A stretch of 64,000 bases of DNA from Ecdyonurus torrentis (GCA_949318235.1 OX439134.1:30684749-30748748); one strand, 5' to 3'. Counted from the stretch's first letter, positions 34,787-48,760 are shown. Notes: generated from the letters alone by a model not told the origin. Numbers and translations are program-made.

Positions 34787-35097
34787 TAGGGTTTTTACCA
34801 CCCTTCGTCATAGTTAATGCGCTTCAACGCCATGCTGGGTCAATGAACAACATTGCTCAGCATAGGACAAACTTTTTTTTTATTTTTTTTTTTTGCTATT
34901 TTCTTGGGGAAATTAGTTCATTTTTTGTTATAGTTATTTTTTTCACATACTTGAGATACTAATTCAACCTGTTAACAGCATCAATGCTCTTAAGAATATT
35001 GCTTAGTATTTTCAATTGGTAAAATGGATCATGTACTATACCCCATGTTATTGAGTGATCCAACATGGCGTCGACTTTAACATGAATACATATAAGC
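34787..35097 (-). mobile_element. MITE family O, copy O1
   Basis: TAGGGTTTTTACCACCCTTC at the left; GTTATTGAGTGATCCAACAT, GGCGTCGACTTTAACATGAA at the right. Aligns with the reverse complement of O2 along its whole length. Confidence 0.78.
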
Positions 35098-35100
35098 TGT

Positions 35101-35410
35101 ATCTTAGCATACCTGAAAATCAACATAAATTTGTCCAGACTCGTTATTTTCTAATTAATTTGTAACTATTCTTAAGTGACAGTTATTGAGTCACCTGTAT
35201 ATGACGTCACAGCCCCCGTACCTCTGATTGGGTGATTGTGTAGCACAAAAAAATTGCCGTGAAAGTTTGTCAAAAGTTTATCACGCAATATGAGCCAGCC
35301 AATGAGAGACTTGGGGGCTGTAATGTCAAAACTTCAAAACGATAACTTACAAATAATTAAAAATAAATTAGAAATCAACACTTGATTTTCAGGTATCTTT
35401 AGACAATTTG
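35101..35410. mobile_element. Family B-related fold-back element
   Basis: CATACCTGAAAATCAACAT and ATTTTCTAATTAATTTG on the left, AAATAAATTAGAAATCAACA and TTTTCAGGTATCTTTAG on the right. TGACGTCA near 35202 opposite a mutated TAATGTCA. The loop holds CCAATGAGAG and GATTGGGTG. More diverged than B1-B5; ends not TTAA-clear. Confidence 0.6.
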
Positions 35411-35464
35411 ATTAAGTTGTACGTATATGACTTTGATTTATGTCCAAATATCTTTGTTACTTTT

Positions 35465-35466
<2 letters not shown>

Positions 35467-35503
<37 letters not shown>
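35467..35503. repeat. (AAC)n microsatellite
   Basis: About 12 units of CAA immediately before SINE2. Confidence 0.9.
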
Positions 35504-35504
<1 letters not shown>

Positions 35505-35518
35505 GTATTTCAGTATTT

Positions 35519-35727
35519 TTATCGAGGTGACCAGCCTACCTAGAGTTTCCACGGTTCCTCTACTCTTTCATGGCAAATGCCGGGCTGTGTACTTAGGCCA
35601 TGGCCGGCCCGTGTGTGCTGTTTCCATTAATTGTAAACGCCCCTACCTGGTGATAAGACAATGTCTTGACTGGTATTGGGATTAGTGTAGCACGATAACA
35701 CAATATGACAAGCTAAAAGAAGAAGAA
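35519..35727 (+). mobile_element. tRNA-derived SINE, 5'-truncated (SINE2)
   Basis: Plus-strand copy lacking the tRNA head. Shares AATGCCGGGCTGTGTACTTA, GGCCGGCCCGTGTGTGCT, GATAAGACAATGTCTTGAC and GATAACACAATATGACAAGC with SINE1. Ends in an A/G-rich tail (AAAAGAAGAAG). Confidence 0.88.
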
Positions 35728-36503
35728 GAAAGTATTTCCGTGAACTACAAAATAAACTCCAAGCTCTCTTATATTCTTCTCAAACGAAAGACATCTCAAT
35801 TTTTACTTTTGTGACATGTAACGTTACAAGTAAATAAACATGGATTTCAAAATATTTACATTATTAAAAAAGCTTTTCCATAAACCATCAACTTGTCTTC
35901 AATAAATAATAAAGTATTTGCACGTATTTACAATTACTTGTATGGTATGTGTATAAACTTCATTTTGACACAAAATACAATAACCTTGAATACGTGAGTT
36001 AACCTTGAGAAAACATAAACTAGCAATACTATGATGATTATTATTATTAATTAAATCGCGTCCCTCTATTTCACTGTTCACTTGTTATAGAGACAATTAA
36101 TTCATAGGCTTTTACTGATGATTAAATATAATTTAATTGTAATATACATCATCATTTGTTCATCTGGAATTAATGTCATTTAATGCTCTCTATTGACTAT
36201 TCATAGAAATATCAAACATGCAAATTAATTACATCTAACTTACTTTTATCAAAGAAATAAATATCGTAATCAATTTTATTTTAAATGCTTTTTAATTTGA
36301 AGTTAAAAAGTATAATTGGTCATAAAGCCATTCTTTCAATGAGCAATATAAGATGAAAATTCAATGGTATTTTGAAGGTGATTCTATATAGAAAGAATAA
36401 ATAACTTAATTCATGCTGCATTTATGGTATTATAGCATAAAGGATGAAAATTCAGAGAAGAATAAAGATTTATACTGTATAACATAATAACTATGCTTTC
36501 TAT
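35728..36503. other. AT-rich stretch, no gene seen
   Basis: Unique sequence. The 60-codon frame on the minus strand (35899-36081) has no recognisable features. Confidence 0.5.
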
Positions 36504-36803
<300 letters not shown>

Positions 36804-36825
36804 AACCACAGAATCCGCTTAACAA

Positions 36826-37190
36826 ACGGACAAAAATAAATACGTAATAATAATTTTGCTAGACCATTTACATGCAGTAAAATTTGTTCAATACAACATA
36901 ATTTAAACTGTATTTATGTTGCATAACATAAATATTATGTGTTACAGCATACTTATTTTATACCATTCAAATTTATGTTATGTGGTGGCCTATGTACTAG
37001 GTACCACTTACTTCATTGTCCATCTCGGACCCTATCATTAAGTCAATATATGCAAAAATGTAGACTTATAGAGCGCAATGTAAATATACTATGTATAAGT
37101 ACACCATTGGTGTTTCATAAATAAAATAAAAAAAAATTATGTTATAACACACATGCAGCATAAATTATGCAATTTCTTCTTTCCGTGTGT
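36826..37190 (+). mobile_element. MITE family F copy with internal insertion or divergence
   Basis: AACGGACAAAAATAAATACG at the left, GCAGCATAAATTATGCAATT and TTTCCGTGTGTG at the right. The middle (36960-37130) does not match other F copies. Confidence 0.68.
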
Positions 37191-37366
37191 GTTTATATAT
37201 TATTCAAATTTTGGTCGCATGACCCTGAAATTTGAAATTTACTATGCTTAAAGGACCCTTACCAATATAATACAGTATCAATTTCAGTAAAATCTACTTT
37301 TGATATGTACTACTGCGTTTTTTGACGTAAACGAGCTCATTCATATATATATATATATATATATAT

Positions 37367-39008
37367 GTTAGCTTCCAGAAGCGAATTCGCTCCGGAAGCG
37401 GCAAATATGGTCAGAACGCGTTGGGACCACGTATGAGGCTTCGTAACGCGAAATTCGTGTTGGGAGCATGGTAAATTTAATCCCAACGCGTTGAGATCAA
37501 GTTGAAAATTTTCAACGTGACGGGATCAAATTTGAAATCTTATGACGCGTTAGGAACATGCAAAATTGTTCTCAATGCGTTGGGACCAAAATTGAAATTT
37601 CACAACGCGTTTCGGTAAAATAATATAATTATTTGAATAAAACATCACAAAATAAATAAAAATAAAAAAACAAACGATAATTAGAGCAATATAAAATTTC
37701 TTTATTTTTATAGCAAAATTAAAAAAAAGCTATCATTTTATTTAATAAAATAATCAAAAGTCGAATATTAACAATTTTTCTTAACTCAAATATTTACTAA
37801 GGTATCTTCTCTCGAAGAAGAGGACACAGAGAGAGAGAGAGAGAACACGCCTTTTTTAAAACTGATTTTAAATAATGAAAAATAAAAGTATTTATTTCAT
37901 ATACCAACAAAATTAATCTATTATGACCTATGACTACTTTCCTCATACATTGGTTCAAAGTTCAAGTCTACCTTATTTTATCCAGTGATAACAATATACA
38001 GATATATTTTTTTCTCATACACGTCAGTTGAATGTTCGTCTCTGTGCGGAAAACATGTTCTATGATTTCACCATAGTCGTTGGAAATAGAATATGTTAAA
38101 AAAATATTTGAATTTAAATAATTGACGTGTATTGTTGTAGCGCAAATAATTAAGTGAGTGGATATTGGTTTTACAGTAATGGTGTTCGTAAACCCTGTTC
38201 TTCGTGTTCCAGAACACAAAAAAATGACAATCAGCAAATGCTTTTTAAATGCAATTGCGCATTTTTGGAGCATGCCCCAAACAGGTTTACGAACACCATA
38301 AGTGGCTCTTACATATTTAATCGTAAGTATTCACTTAAAAATAAAAAAGTTTCGGTCATATATAATTAATAATCAGATAGATCGTTTAGTACGTTTAATT
38401 TTCATGTCTCAATATATACCGTCCGTGTGATTTAACAACATCTTGCTCAAAACACATACAGTATACTGTATTCTTGCATTTCAAGTAAAGTAATTATAAA
38501 TGTATAAGTTTAAGATGAAAAACAAACAATACCTATATAAATATGCATAGTAAAAATACATATAAGTAATAATAGCAAAGTCTTAAATCATATCACATAA
38601 AATTTTGAATTGATTTCTTTTCGGCTTTTGATTATTTTGCTAAATAAAATTATAGTTTTATTTTTATTTAAAAATTTTGGCTGTAAATATTTATATAGCT
38701 CTTATTATCGTTTGTTTTTTATTTATTTGGTGATATTTTATACACATAATTATATTATTGTACCGAAACGCGTTGTGAAATTTCAATTTTGGTCCCAACG
38801 CATTGAGAACAATTTTGCATGTTCCTAACGCGTCATAAGATTTCAAATTTGATCCCGTCACGTTGAAAATTTTCAACTTGATCTCAACGCGTTGGGATTA
38901 AATTTACCATGCTCCCAACACGAATTTCGCGTTACGAAGCCTCATACGTGGTCCCAACGCGTTCTGACCACATTTTCCGCTTCCGGAGCGAATTCGCTTC
39001 TGGAAGCT

Positions 39009-39011
<3 letters not shown>
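37367..39011. mobile_element. Fold-back element R with tandem-repeat arms
   Basis: Ends GTTAGCTTCCAGAAGCG and its inverse, sitting inside a TA microsatellite (37343-37366 and 39012-39068). Inverted arms of about 400 bp (37367 to about 37767; about 38612 to 39011). The outer about 210 bp of each arm is a tandem array of about seven units near 30 bp, each opening with AACGCGTTGGGAYCA-like sequence (ACGCGT, CpG-rich) and continuing into AT-rich spacer. The interior holds H3 and a short GA run, no ORF of note and no transposase. The architecture resembles Foldback-type elements or elements with subterminal transposase sites; class undetermined. Confidence 0.9.
38179..38300. mobile_element. Short fold-back MITE family H, copy H3, inside R
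   Basis: ATGGTGTTCGTAAACCCTGT at the left and CAGGTTTACGAACACCAT at the right, the best-preserved ends of the family. Interior differs from H1/H2/H4 but matches H5. Confidence 0.88.

Positions 39012-39068
<57 letters not shown>
39012..39068. repeat. (TA)n microsatellite flanking R
   Basis: TA run directly at the right end of R; a shorter run (37343-37366) is at its left end. The Tyr-Ile ORF is an artefact. Confidence 0.95.
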
Positions 39069-39077
<9 letters not shown>

Positions 39078-39581
39078 ATAATACTACTGTATAATAAAAT
39101 GGAAACAATAATTAATAAAATGACTATTGTAGGGGGTAATAGTTGACATAAAACTACAGTAAATTAATTATAAATCCTATGTACTAATCCATATTATTCT
39201 AACATTATTACCATGATAGAACTAAAACTATAATGTATTTAAATATAATACAAAATTAGGTTAAATGCGTTTTCAAGCTTTAATAATCATTTCAAAATAA
39301 TAGATAAAATTTTATTATTCTATAATATAATAATAATAAATAGAAAATAGAACAACATAATAAAGATTTCCTATTGTGTTTTATGTTAAATGTTAATTCT
39401 AATTTTATGTTTGAATTTTAATTAATTTTACTATATATACTTAAACTATAGGATTATGTACTTGTTGGAAATATTTTAAATTTTAATGAGTTTTTCGTGG
39501 TATTCTGGAAAATCACTGTTACAAAAAAAAAAAAAAAAAAAAATTGAACTTGATAATATACAGTATTATAATAAATTTTAC
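39069..39581. other. AT-rich stretch, no gene seen
   Basis: Unique sequence ending with a poly-A run (39523-39543). Confidence 0.55.
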
Positions 39582-39926
39582 TTAAAGGAATAGACCAGAA
39601 GAAAAAATTAGCATTTATATCACAAAACACTTGATGGGACTTAAATAAATAACTTTAGTTTATCTCAAAACCCAACAGTAACGCCGTAGCAGTGATCAGA
39701 GAATGTCAACTTATGCAACCTGCACAACAGTTTTTGACTAATTTTTGCATGTTTCTGACGTCATAAACAGAAATATTCACGTAAATTGCATATTTTACAG
39801 TTTTTTTTTACCCTCTTGTGGGGCCACATTTATATTCTGGTAAAAACTGTCATAAGTTTTGAAGGGTTCTTTTTTGTGTTTAATCATTGAAGATCACATG
39901 ATGTTTCATGTGGTCTATGCCTTTAA
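39582..39926 (-). mobile_element. MITE family A', copy A13
   Basis: TTAAAGGAATAGACCAGAAG to GGTCTATGCCTTTAA, 345 bp. TGACGTCA at 39756-39763, near the midpoint. Confidence 0.92.
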
Positions 39927-40184
39927 GAGATTAGTAGTAGTAGTAATACTAGTAATAGTAGTGGTAGGGAGTAGTAGCAGAGTTAAAGTTAATAGTAGCA
40001 ATATAATATGTACTGCTTAATAACATAATGAACTAGCGCTGATATTCTGTAAATTTTAATAAAAATCCTGATTTTTGTAATATTTTCAATTTCAAAGGGT
40101 TTTTATTGTCAAAATTTTTATGTACTACATAGTAAGGCAACAATATTTATAATTAGAATAACCAAAATGGGTTTTTTAAAAAAA

Positions 40185-40278
40185 GTTGGGTTTTGAGACC
40201 AATTTATGTTATTTTTTAAGTCTCATCAAGTATTTTGTGATATAAATGCTAATGTTTTTATGTTGTCTATGCCTTTAA
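40185..40278 (+). mobile_element. MITE family A', right-end fragment A14
   Basis: GTTGGGTTTTGAGACCAATT to TTGTCTATGCCTTTAA. Only the terminal about 94 bp remain. Confidence 0.78.
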
Positions 40279-40999
40279 CTTTCATCTCTATCTGATAACA
40301 TGTAACATAGGCCACATTTGAATACAGTAATCATATTTCAAAGTTCTATAATAAAATAATTCATGATCAAAAACCATATACAATGAAAGAGTTAACTAAA
40401 AAAAAACACATTTTGAAATCAAATAATAACTAACACAAATATATAGACAGACTTTAATATAAAATTATTATAATGTATATTAATATCTATTAAAGCATAA
40501 TATTAAACTATCAATAATCATTCAAGAATAAATTTCAATACAATAAAGGTTATAATCATATACATTTATAGATAAAACTAGACTTTATTGCAATGTGAAT
40601 TGTTATATTATACGTGATGAAATAATCTATGAAGCGTTAATAACATATTATGAGCAATAATATTGAAACACTGGACGTTCAATACTATATACCACAATTT
40701 ATTATTATATATCTATATGAAACAATTTAATTTGTTATTGAATTATTTTATCATTAAAATATACAAAATTAATTAATTGATATTGGTTGGGGTATTTTGT
40801 ATTGTAACTATTATTTTATTTTGTAATAGTTCTTACCGGCGCTGCGTGTTAGCCAATCAGAGGCAACGTTGACAAAATAGCTCTTCCTCTAATTTTTCTA
40901 TCTTTTATAGCATCGTGGGAAAACTTTTTTTTTTTTTTTTTTTTGCACTGCGGTTATACATAGTGAAATGATAAATTTAAGGCAAGAATTAAATTAGTG
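40279..40999. other. AT-rich stretch, no gene seen
   Basis: TAGTTCTTACCGGCGCTGCG at about 40827 shares its first 15 bases inverted with 27352-27366. TAGCCAATCAGAGG is a CCAAT motif. Poly-T at 40927-40944. Confidence 0.5.
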
Positions 41000-41162
41000 A
41001 TTTATATCATTATAGCATAAACATGGCTAAATTAGACAAAAAATCGTATATAACGTAATATTTATGCTTACATAATACTACTGTTAGTAGTATTATGTAA
41101 GCATATCAATCTGTGCTGAAAATGAGCTAGCATAATTATTACGTATTTATTTTTATCCGTAT
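41000..41162 (-). mobile_element. MITE family F copy with internal hairpin
   Basis: Ends GTGCTGAAAATGAGCTAGC, AATTATTACGTATTTATT, ATCCGTATAG. Contains a perfect 19-bp-arm hairpin with 3-nt loop (41064-41104, ATGCTTACATAATACTACT). Confidence 0.75.
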
Positions 41163-41398
41163 AGAAAAAAATCGCATATTTTTTACGCCGGTCATACTTA
41201 TTAATGACTTATATTATGTAGAATGTAGATTTTTGTAAATTGTTTCATAATGATGCAAACACAAAAAATGCTTTTATTTATTTATTTTTTTTTTTTTTTT
41301 AATTTTTCAGTATATACGTTTATTGTTTGAATGCACCAAAACAATATTATTTATGTTTCACTTTATTTTTTTTATTTTTTTCCCCAAAATTTTTAGCA

Positions 41399-41737
41399 TT
41401 AAAGCAATAGACCACATAAAAACTCATGTGCTTTTTAATGATTAAATACGAAATGGGATCTTCAAAACTGATGACAATTTTTACCAGAATATTAATGTAG
41501 CCCCACGAGAGAGCGTGAAAAAACTGTAAAGTATGCAATTTGCGTGACTATTCATGTTTATGACGTCAGAAACATGCAAAAATTAGTATAAAAATGTTGT
41601 GCGGGTTGCATAAATGGAATTTTCTAATCACTGCTACGGGGCTACTAGTAGCTACTGGGTTTTGAGCCAAACTAATGTTATTTATGTAAATCCCATTGAC
41701 ATAAATGCTTATGTTTTTCTCTGGTCTATTCCTTTAA
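41399..41737 (+). mobile_element. MITE family A, copy A15
   Basis: TTAAAGCAATAGACCACAT to GGTCTATTCCTTTAA, 339 bp. TGACGTCA at 41561-41568. A small duplication (CTACTAGTAGCTACTGG) and a deletion of CAAGTGTTTTGTG distinguish it. Confidence 0.93.
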
Positions 41738-42278
41738 CTATACTTATTAATTTCATTACCATCTGATAGGGGAGAAACAAATATTAAAATTTACAAGAGG
41801 TGGTTTTAAAATTTTACAAATTTGCATAGTAACTTCAAACGTATTTTATTTACACATTGCAATCGTCTAGTAATCCTAAAGTACTGCTGTGTAAAAAAAA
41901 AAAAAAAAAAAAAAAGAAAGAAAAAAAAAGAACATAATAATATTAAAATACAAAAAGTTTTATAACTTTGAGTCACAATTTTGCAGTACCACATTTCCAA
42001 CATAAATAAAAATAATGTGTGACGAAACGTAAAATTTCAAGAACGTTATTATAAAATATGCATCAAGTATCGAAAAAGAAAAAGAAAAAAACACACTTGA
42101 AAAAAATTCTTCATTCTTTTATTTTTGACTCTCTATGCAAACATGTTTAAAATTTGGAAAATGCAGCACATTGCTTGTTATTTTTAGCCCACGGGAACAT
42201 ACTATATCTTCTTATGTAAAAATATTTTTTTCTTTAGTTTTTTTTTCTGTAGTTTGGCATGAAATCTGTAAAATATTC
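41738..42278. other. Stretch without gene; poly-A 41893-41915
   Basis: Unique AT-rich DNA. Confidence 0.55.
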
Positions 42279-42314
42279 TCTCTCTCTCTCTCTCTTTCTG
42301 TTTCTCTCTCACTG

Positions 42315-42350
<36 letters not shown>

Positions 42351-42400
42351 AGTTTCTCTCTTACTGCCTCTCCCTCTCTGTCTTGGAGTAAAAGAAAAAG

Positions 42401-42445
<45 letters not shown>

Positions 42446-42462
42446 AAGAAAGAGAGAGAAAG
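42279..42462. repeat. Facing CT-rich and GA-rich tracts
   Basis: Two roughly 66-bp units of CT repeat with GTTTCTCTCTCACTGCCTC-like spacers (42279-42378), then a GA run with GAAA units (42405-42462). The two halves are complementary and could form a long hairpin. Confidence 0.88.
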
Positions 42463-43394
42463 CTAGAATTCCTGCTGAGTGCATTTCGTTGTCAAACATT
42501 CTTTATCTTTTTATTTTGATATTCAAATACCACAGAAACTTTAAATCATGCTTTGAATCAGAAACGTTACTTGACATAAATATATGGAACAAAAAATACA
42601 TAATAATATTTGATATAGCTGTATAGAATAACAGTGCTACAAATACTTCACAATATTTTTGTTGGTGTAAGCGGTTTCTTGCAATTTTCTCTTTTTTTTA
42701 TATATATTTGCATAACAAGTCAAGGTATTCTATTTTAGAATGTGGGTGGTAAAGGCAATGGTACAGAACTTAATTTTTACACTCCACCTCATTTTTTTTC
42801 TTAACTTATACCTTAGCAAAACAATACAATTTTATATTTTAAAAATATTTGGTTAATTGCAGAAAAAAAAAAGTTTTAATTATTAGAAAAAAGTTTTTTA
42901 ATGAAAGTTAATTGCTAATACATTCTAATTTTTTATATTTATTATTATAATACAAGTTTCAAATTGAAATAATTTAATTATTTCATCGTTTATATACGTG
43001 TTAGTATTAAATAAAAAATTAAAAGTAACATTTTTATAACTTATTTATTTCTATCGAAAATTGGTATGGTCATTTTACTAACAAATTTATTTCTCTTGTC
43101 TAATGGCCATACAATGCAATTAGATAAAGTTATTGTTAAATTTGAAACTTCATTTAAATACAAGTTTAATCCATGTGCCAGTAGTTTTTTTTTTTTTTTA
43201 GTAAAAATACCTTATTTCAAAAATTAATGTTTTTATATAAATTTCAGATATGAATGGCACATATATTTGGGTACATATGGACCAAATTTAGTAAATCTCA
43301 TTGTATCCAAGTATTGTCAACAGCAATAGAAAATAATGTTAGTTCGTTTACAACCCTATGGGTTATATTACCCAGAAAACATAAATTGTACAAA
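42463..43394. other. AT-rich stretch, no gene seen
   Basis: Unique AT-rich sequence. Confidence 0.55.
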
Positions 43395-43565
43395 TTGTTC
43401 AGTTACATAGATGTAACTCTTCAGTACATACCAATAACTGAATTGGTAAAATGTTTAAACAGTAACTTGTTAGTATAAAAATTATTTCTTCAGCGGTAAA
43501 CAGTTAGTTCTTCACATCTAAAAAAAAATTAGTATATCTCTAACAAATTTATTCTAAAGAAAAAC
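43395..43565 (+). repeat. Dispersed repeat BB, copy 3
   Basis: Longest copy: TTCAGTTACATAGATGTAAC, AACAGTAACTTGTTAGTATA, TTCTTCAGCGGTAAACAG. Aligns with copies at 4853 and 31495. Confidence 0.65.
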
Positions 43566-43971
43566 GTCTAAATAGCAAGTCTTTCGTAACTTAATCCGTG
43601 TAATAACACTAATAACTAAATAAATAAATAATAAATATAATAAATAATAAATAATCCGTGTAATAACAATAACTATCCAATTTTCAATTATCATCCTAAT
43701 GTGTATACAACTGTTGTGCTGTGTCAGTTCAGCGGGTTGCATCTCATACATTTTCAGGGGCTTAATGAAGCTAAAATAATTATTTTATAATCATAATTTT
43801 TAACATTTTGTAAAATTAAAAATAACATCCAGTAAAAGATATTATAGATAACCATCGATTGAAACATTAAACTTTTAGATAAATTTTCAACACATTTAAA
43901 CAGATAAAATATTATTTCAATTTCAATTTTTGAAAACATAAAAAACAATGACTTAACCCAATAAGTTTATC

Positions 43972-43974
<3 letters not shown>
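43566..43974. other. AT-rich stretch, no gene seen
   Basis: Includes a local ATAAATAATAAAT run near 43618-43650. No gene. Confidence 0.5.

Positions 43975-44062
<88 letters not shown>
43975..44062. repeat. (CT)n microsatellite, 88 bp
   Basis: Uninterrupted CT run. Confidence 0.96.
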
Positions 44063-44065
<3 letters not shown>

Positions 44066-44328
44066 CTCTATATTAATAAAATAGATTTTATCTTTTTCAC
44101 TATTTTTATAGTTCATAAAGAAGGGTTATTTGATATTTTAGACTGACCACGAAATGGAAAACTTTGGCTATTTTCACCCTCTTTGATTCTTATTATGTCA
44201 TCATAATTTCAATGTGTCGATTGACCTGTCGTTTGGTTTTTTTCCCCTCATATCATATTTCACTTAGAAATCACCCCTTACGTTAGTCTTTTTTTTTATG
44301 TGTGAATTAAATGTGTTAACAAAACCAC

Positions 44329-44331
<3 letters not shown>

Positions 44332-44360
<29 letters not shown>
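44332..44360. repeat. (GA)n microsatellite
   Basis: Short GA run. Confidence 0.9.
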
Positions 44361-44363
<3 letters not shown>

Positions 44364-44623
44364 GAGAGAAAAAACATTAATTTTGTATTTTAGATAGGGT
44401 AGAGTATTTGATATAACATTATATTTTATTATTGAGTATTATACTAGATTTAAGAGGAGGGGTCAGTAATAGCGATTGGCTGTCTAAAAAAAAAATGACA
44501 GCTGGACAGCTGAACTTGATTTTTTTTCTTCTTTTTTCAGAGTGGTACTTTACTAAGGTGTTTAAAAATAATGGTTATAATCAGTCACACAATGCCCCTT
44601 ACATGTCTTATTAGGACCTGGGC

Positions 44624-44964
44624 TTATAGGAGAAGTTCGGGGGTTACAATATGGCTTCTTCAATGTTAGATAATGAGATGAATTCGTTAGAAACTCAAAT
44701 ATGATACCCTAGAGCCCTTCTGTAGCCCTGCAAAATCGTGAAAATCCTTTGAAATTATGCAACCTGCCCGTATCTTTTACGTCATAATATGCGACTGTTA
44801 AAAAAGATATATAGTAATGTTGTAGCTAGTTGCATATCTTGCAGAATGAACGTGAGTTTGCGGGGCTACTAGGGAGCTTACAGAAGGGCTTTGTAGCATC
44901 GATGGCAAACTTCATTATTTAACATTGAAGAAGCCATGTTGTAACCTCTGAGCTCTCCCTTTAA
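44624..44964. mobile_element. Fold-back element S
   Basis: GGGTTACAATATGGCTTCTT then CAATGTTAGATAATGA on the left mirrors TCATTATTTAACATTGAAG and AAGCCATGTTGTAACCTC on the right. Outer end CTCTCCCTTTAA (right), decayed CTTATAGGAGAAG (left). Inner arms share GAGCCCTTCTGTAGCCC and its mirror. Octamer position reads TACGTCAT. Confidence 0.8.
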
Positions 44965-45116
44965 ATTAAATATTATAAAAATTCTTAAAAGAATTTAATT
45001 TTGTTGACATTTGTTTTACACTGAAATACTGAAGAATTAGCGATATTATGTTGGCTGTACAGCAAAGTAATTCTTCACTGCTAAAGAAACAAATCTTGAC
45101 TGTAAGGTTGCTCTAA

Positions 45117-45412
45117 ATATACCGGTTGCACTCATATTTAAGAGCCGCCATTTTGCTGGTTATGAATACATAGGCCAGCATAGGAAAAACGTCATTTTTA
45201 TATTTTTAATAGCAAAAGAAGCTTCAAACTTCAATCAAAGCCTTATTTCTAGCTACTAATAAGCTCGAAGAACATGAAAAAAATTCTTACACTTAAAATA
45301 AACTCTTACTAAGTGAAAAATTAGGAGAAATGATGTTTCCCCCTATGCTGGACAATACATTAGTCACCACAAACATGGCGATAAAGCGCAAGGATGTGAA
45401 AGGGGTCTATTA
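45117..45412 (+). mobile_element. MITE family M, copy M2 (uninterrupted)
   Basis: TATACCGGTTGCACTCATAT to AAGGGGTCTATTA, 296 bp, aligned with M1 on both sides of N1. GAGCCGCCATTTTGCTGG contains the complement of the YY1 core (AAAATGGCGGC), and CAAACATGGCGATAAAG is near the other end. Confidence 0.85.
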
Positions 45413-45464
45413 CATAATAGTAGTGCAGCAGACCTCCAAGAGCAAAATATTGTTATTGTGGCAT

Positions 45465-45655
45465 ATCTATGCTGTACATGGAAAGAATAAATCATTTAAT
45501 TTCTGTTTTTATAGAATGTGCTGTAGAACATAATATTATTTATGCTATCTTATATAGTTATTATGCAATATAGCATAAATTATGTTGTTATGCATAAATG
45601 TTACTGAAAATAGTCTAGCATAAATATTACGCAATTATTTATGTCCTTCTACAGC
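45465..45655 (-). mobile_element. MITE family F copy
   Basis: TACATGGAAAGAATAAATCA at the left; GAAAATAGTCTAGCATAAAT then ATTACGCAATTATTTATG at the right. Interior GCATAAATTATGTTGTTATG. Confidence 0.72.
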
Positions 45656-46011
45656 AAAATTTGTAAATATATTATCTTTTTTGTGCAAGTTAAAACAAAT
45701 AATAATAATAATAATAAAAAGGTCAAAGACAAAATGTCAGATTAATATTCGTGTCTGATTTATTTTTTTTCTCCGGGATAAATTAAACAGTTCTACATGT
45801 AATTCTCTTAAAGCTTAGAATTTACTGTAGCCTTCTTAACTTTAAATCATTTTTCCTGAATTTAAAAGTGATGGATCTACATCGTAGCTCGCATACATGC
45901 AACTCAAAATCAAAAATACTTGGAGAGCTATTTAATGTAAATCCTCAATTTGTTTTTGTCAAATTGATATGTTTTAAGATCTATTGAAAATTTCTTGCAA
46001 TAAGTTTCACC

Positions 46012-46013
<2 letters not shown>

Positions 46014-46060
<47 letters not shown>
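46014..46060. repeat. (CT)n microsatellite
   Basis: Uninterrupted CT run, 47 bp. Confidence 0.94.
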
Positions 46061-46062
<2 letters not shown>

Positions 46063-46251
46063 TAACAAGACCAACCTCTCAAAAAGTGCTAAAATCCATA
46101 TTCATGTATCACACGTCATAAAAAAAACTTGAAATAGGAAGACGTAAAAAAATATAATTTATGGTTACAATAAAAAACATATCTTGAAATAAAAAAGCTG
46201 ATTTTTCGAAAAGTATATCAACTGCAACGGATGCACTGTGCGAAAGTGACA

Positions 46252-47364
<1,113 letters not shown>

Positions 47365-47664
47365 TTCAGGCGTAGATCACCTTGAACAAAAAACATGTCT
47401 AATATCCTAACATACCTAAATATCAAAGTTGATTTTGCTATAGTAATTAACTAATTATATTTCTAATTTATTTCCATTCTCGAAATGGCAGCTGCGGGTT
47501 TATGACGTCACAGCTTGTCTATTTCCACCCGCTTAGACCAGTGAGCTGTGACGTCATGAAACCGCATCTGCCATTTCGGAATGACTCCAGCCAAAACAAC
47601 GTTGATATTTAGGTATTTTAGGATATGAGACATGTGTTTTGTTCAAGGTGTTCTACGCCTTTAA
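47365..47664. mobile_element. Fold-back MITE family B, copy B3
   Basis: Left end decayed (TTCAGGCGTAGATCACCTTG); right end GGTGTTCTACGCCTTTAA. TGACGTCA in both arms (near 47504 and 47549). Confidence 0.92.
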
Positions 47665-48760
47665 TAATAATAAATATTTCAGTAAAATTTTAATTTTGTT
47701 TACTAATTCCCCCCCCCCCCCCGATTAATCGTTTAATCCTTTAGTATTTTAATAAAGTGATATATTTTATTGACTGAGTTAAAAAAAATCAATATTTACA
47801 AATTAAGAAATAAACTCTTTTATTTATGCTTTTTTGCAAGTGTTTTTCATTTTATTATTATTTTTTTAAGTTATTCATAAAATTTTACTAAGCAAAATTT
47901 GATACATTACGAATTAGTTTAATCTGCTAAAAATTGAACTGATATGCTGAAAACTGAAATATGTTAAAATAATAATGAAAACCAAATTATATATTATATA
48001 TATTTTTTTTTCAACGACATTTTATTTTTTCGAGTGTAGACAAGTATTTTGTTCAACGCCTTTAAGACGTGGAACAACGTAAAATTTTAAAATTTATTTT
48101 CATATAAATAAATACATAAATAAATAAAGTGTTAAAATAGAATATTAAATATTCTAAATTTAAATATATTAGAATTTATTAATTATAGAATAATAAATAT
48201 TAAAATAATGCATGTAAAATAGATTATAAAATACAATATACGTAAATTTATGATAACTATATTTTATAATATTATCTAATTTAAAATCAAAATAATTTCA
48301 ATTTATGATATTATGTTAATAAATAAGTGATACGGATTTTAGTTGAAACTATCCTGAAATAAAGTGTTACAAATATCCTTGTTCAATATTATAAAGGAGA
48401 TACTTCAAAATATTTTCAGTGAAAGGAAAATGTGAGATTTATTACACTTTGTGGTTTATTTAAGCAAATGTGCGAAATCTATGACTTGAAAATTTATTAC
48501 TTACATGGTTTATGTTTTGTATGTTTATTTGTAATATTTTGCATGTAATTATAATTTATGTGTTATGGTAAAATGTGGTAAAATATATGTATGTATGTTA
48601 TGTAAGGAAAATAGTAATTTATAAGTGAAAATACATAAGCGCGCATATCAAATTTCCAAATTTTATTATTTTGTAATAAAAAACTGACATAAAAAATCAT
48701 TTTTTTATATTAAAAATAAGTTGTATACCGCACAACAGCATAAGCTCAACAACATATAAT
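47665..48760. other. AT-rich stretch; C15 run; B-like end remnant
   Basis: 47708-47722 is poly-C. 48035-48067 (GTATTTTGTTCAACGCCTTT) looks like an isolated decayed B terminus. No gene. Confidence 0.55.
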
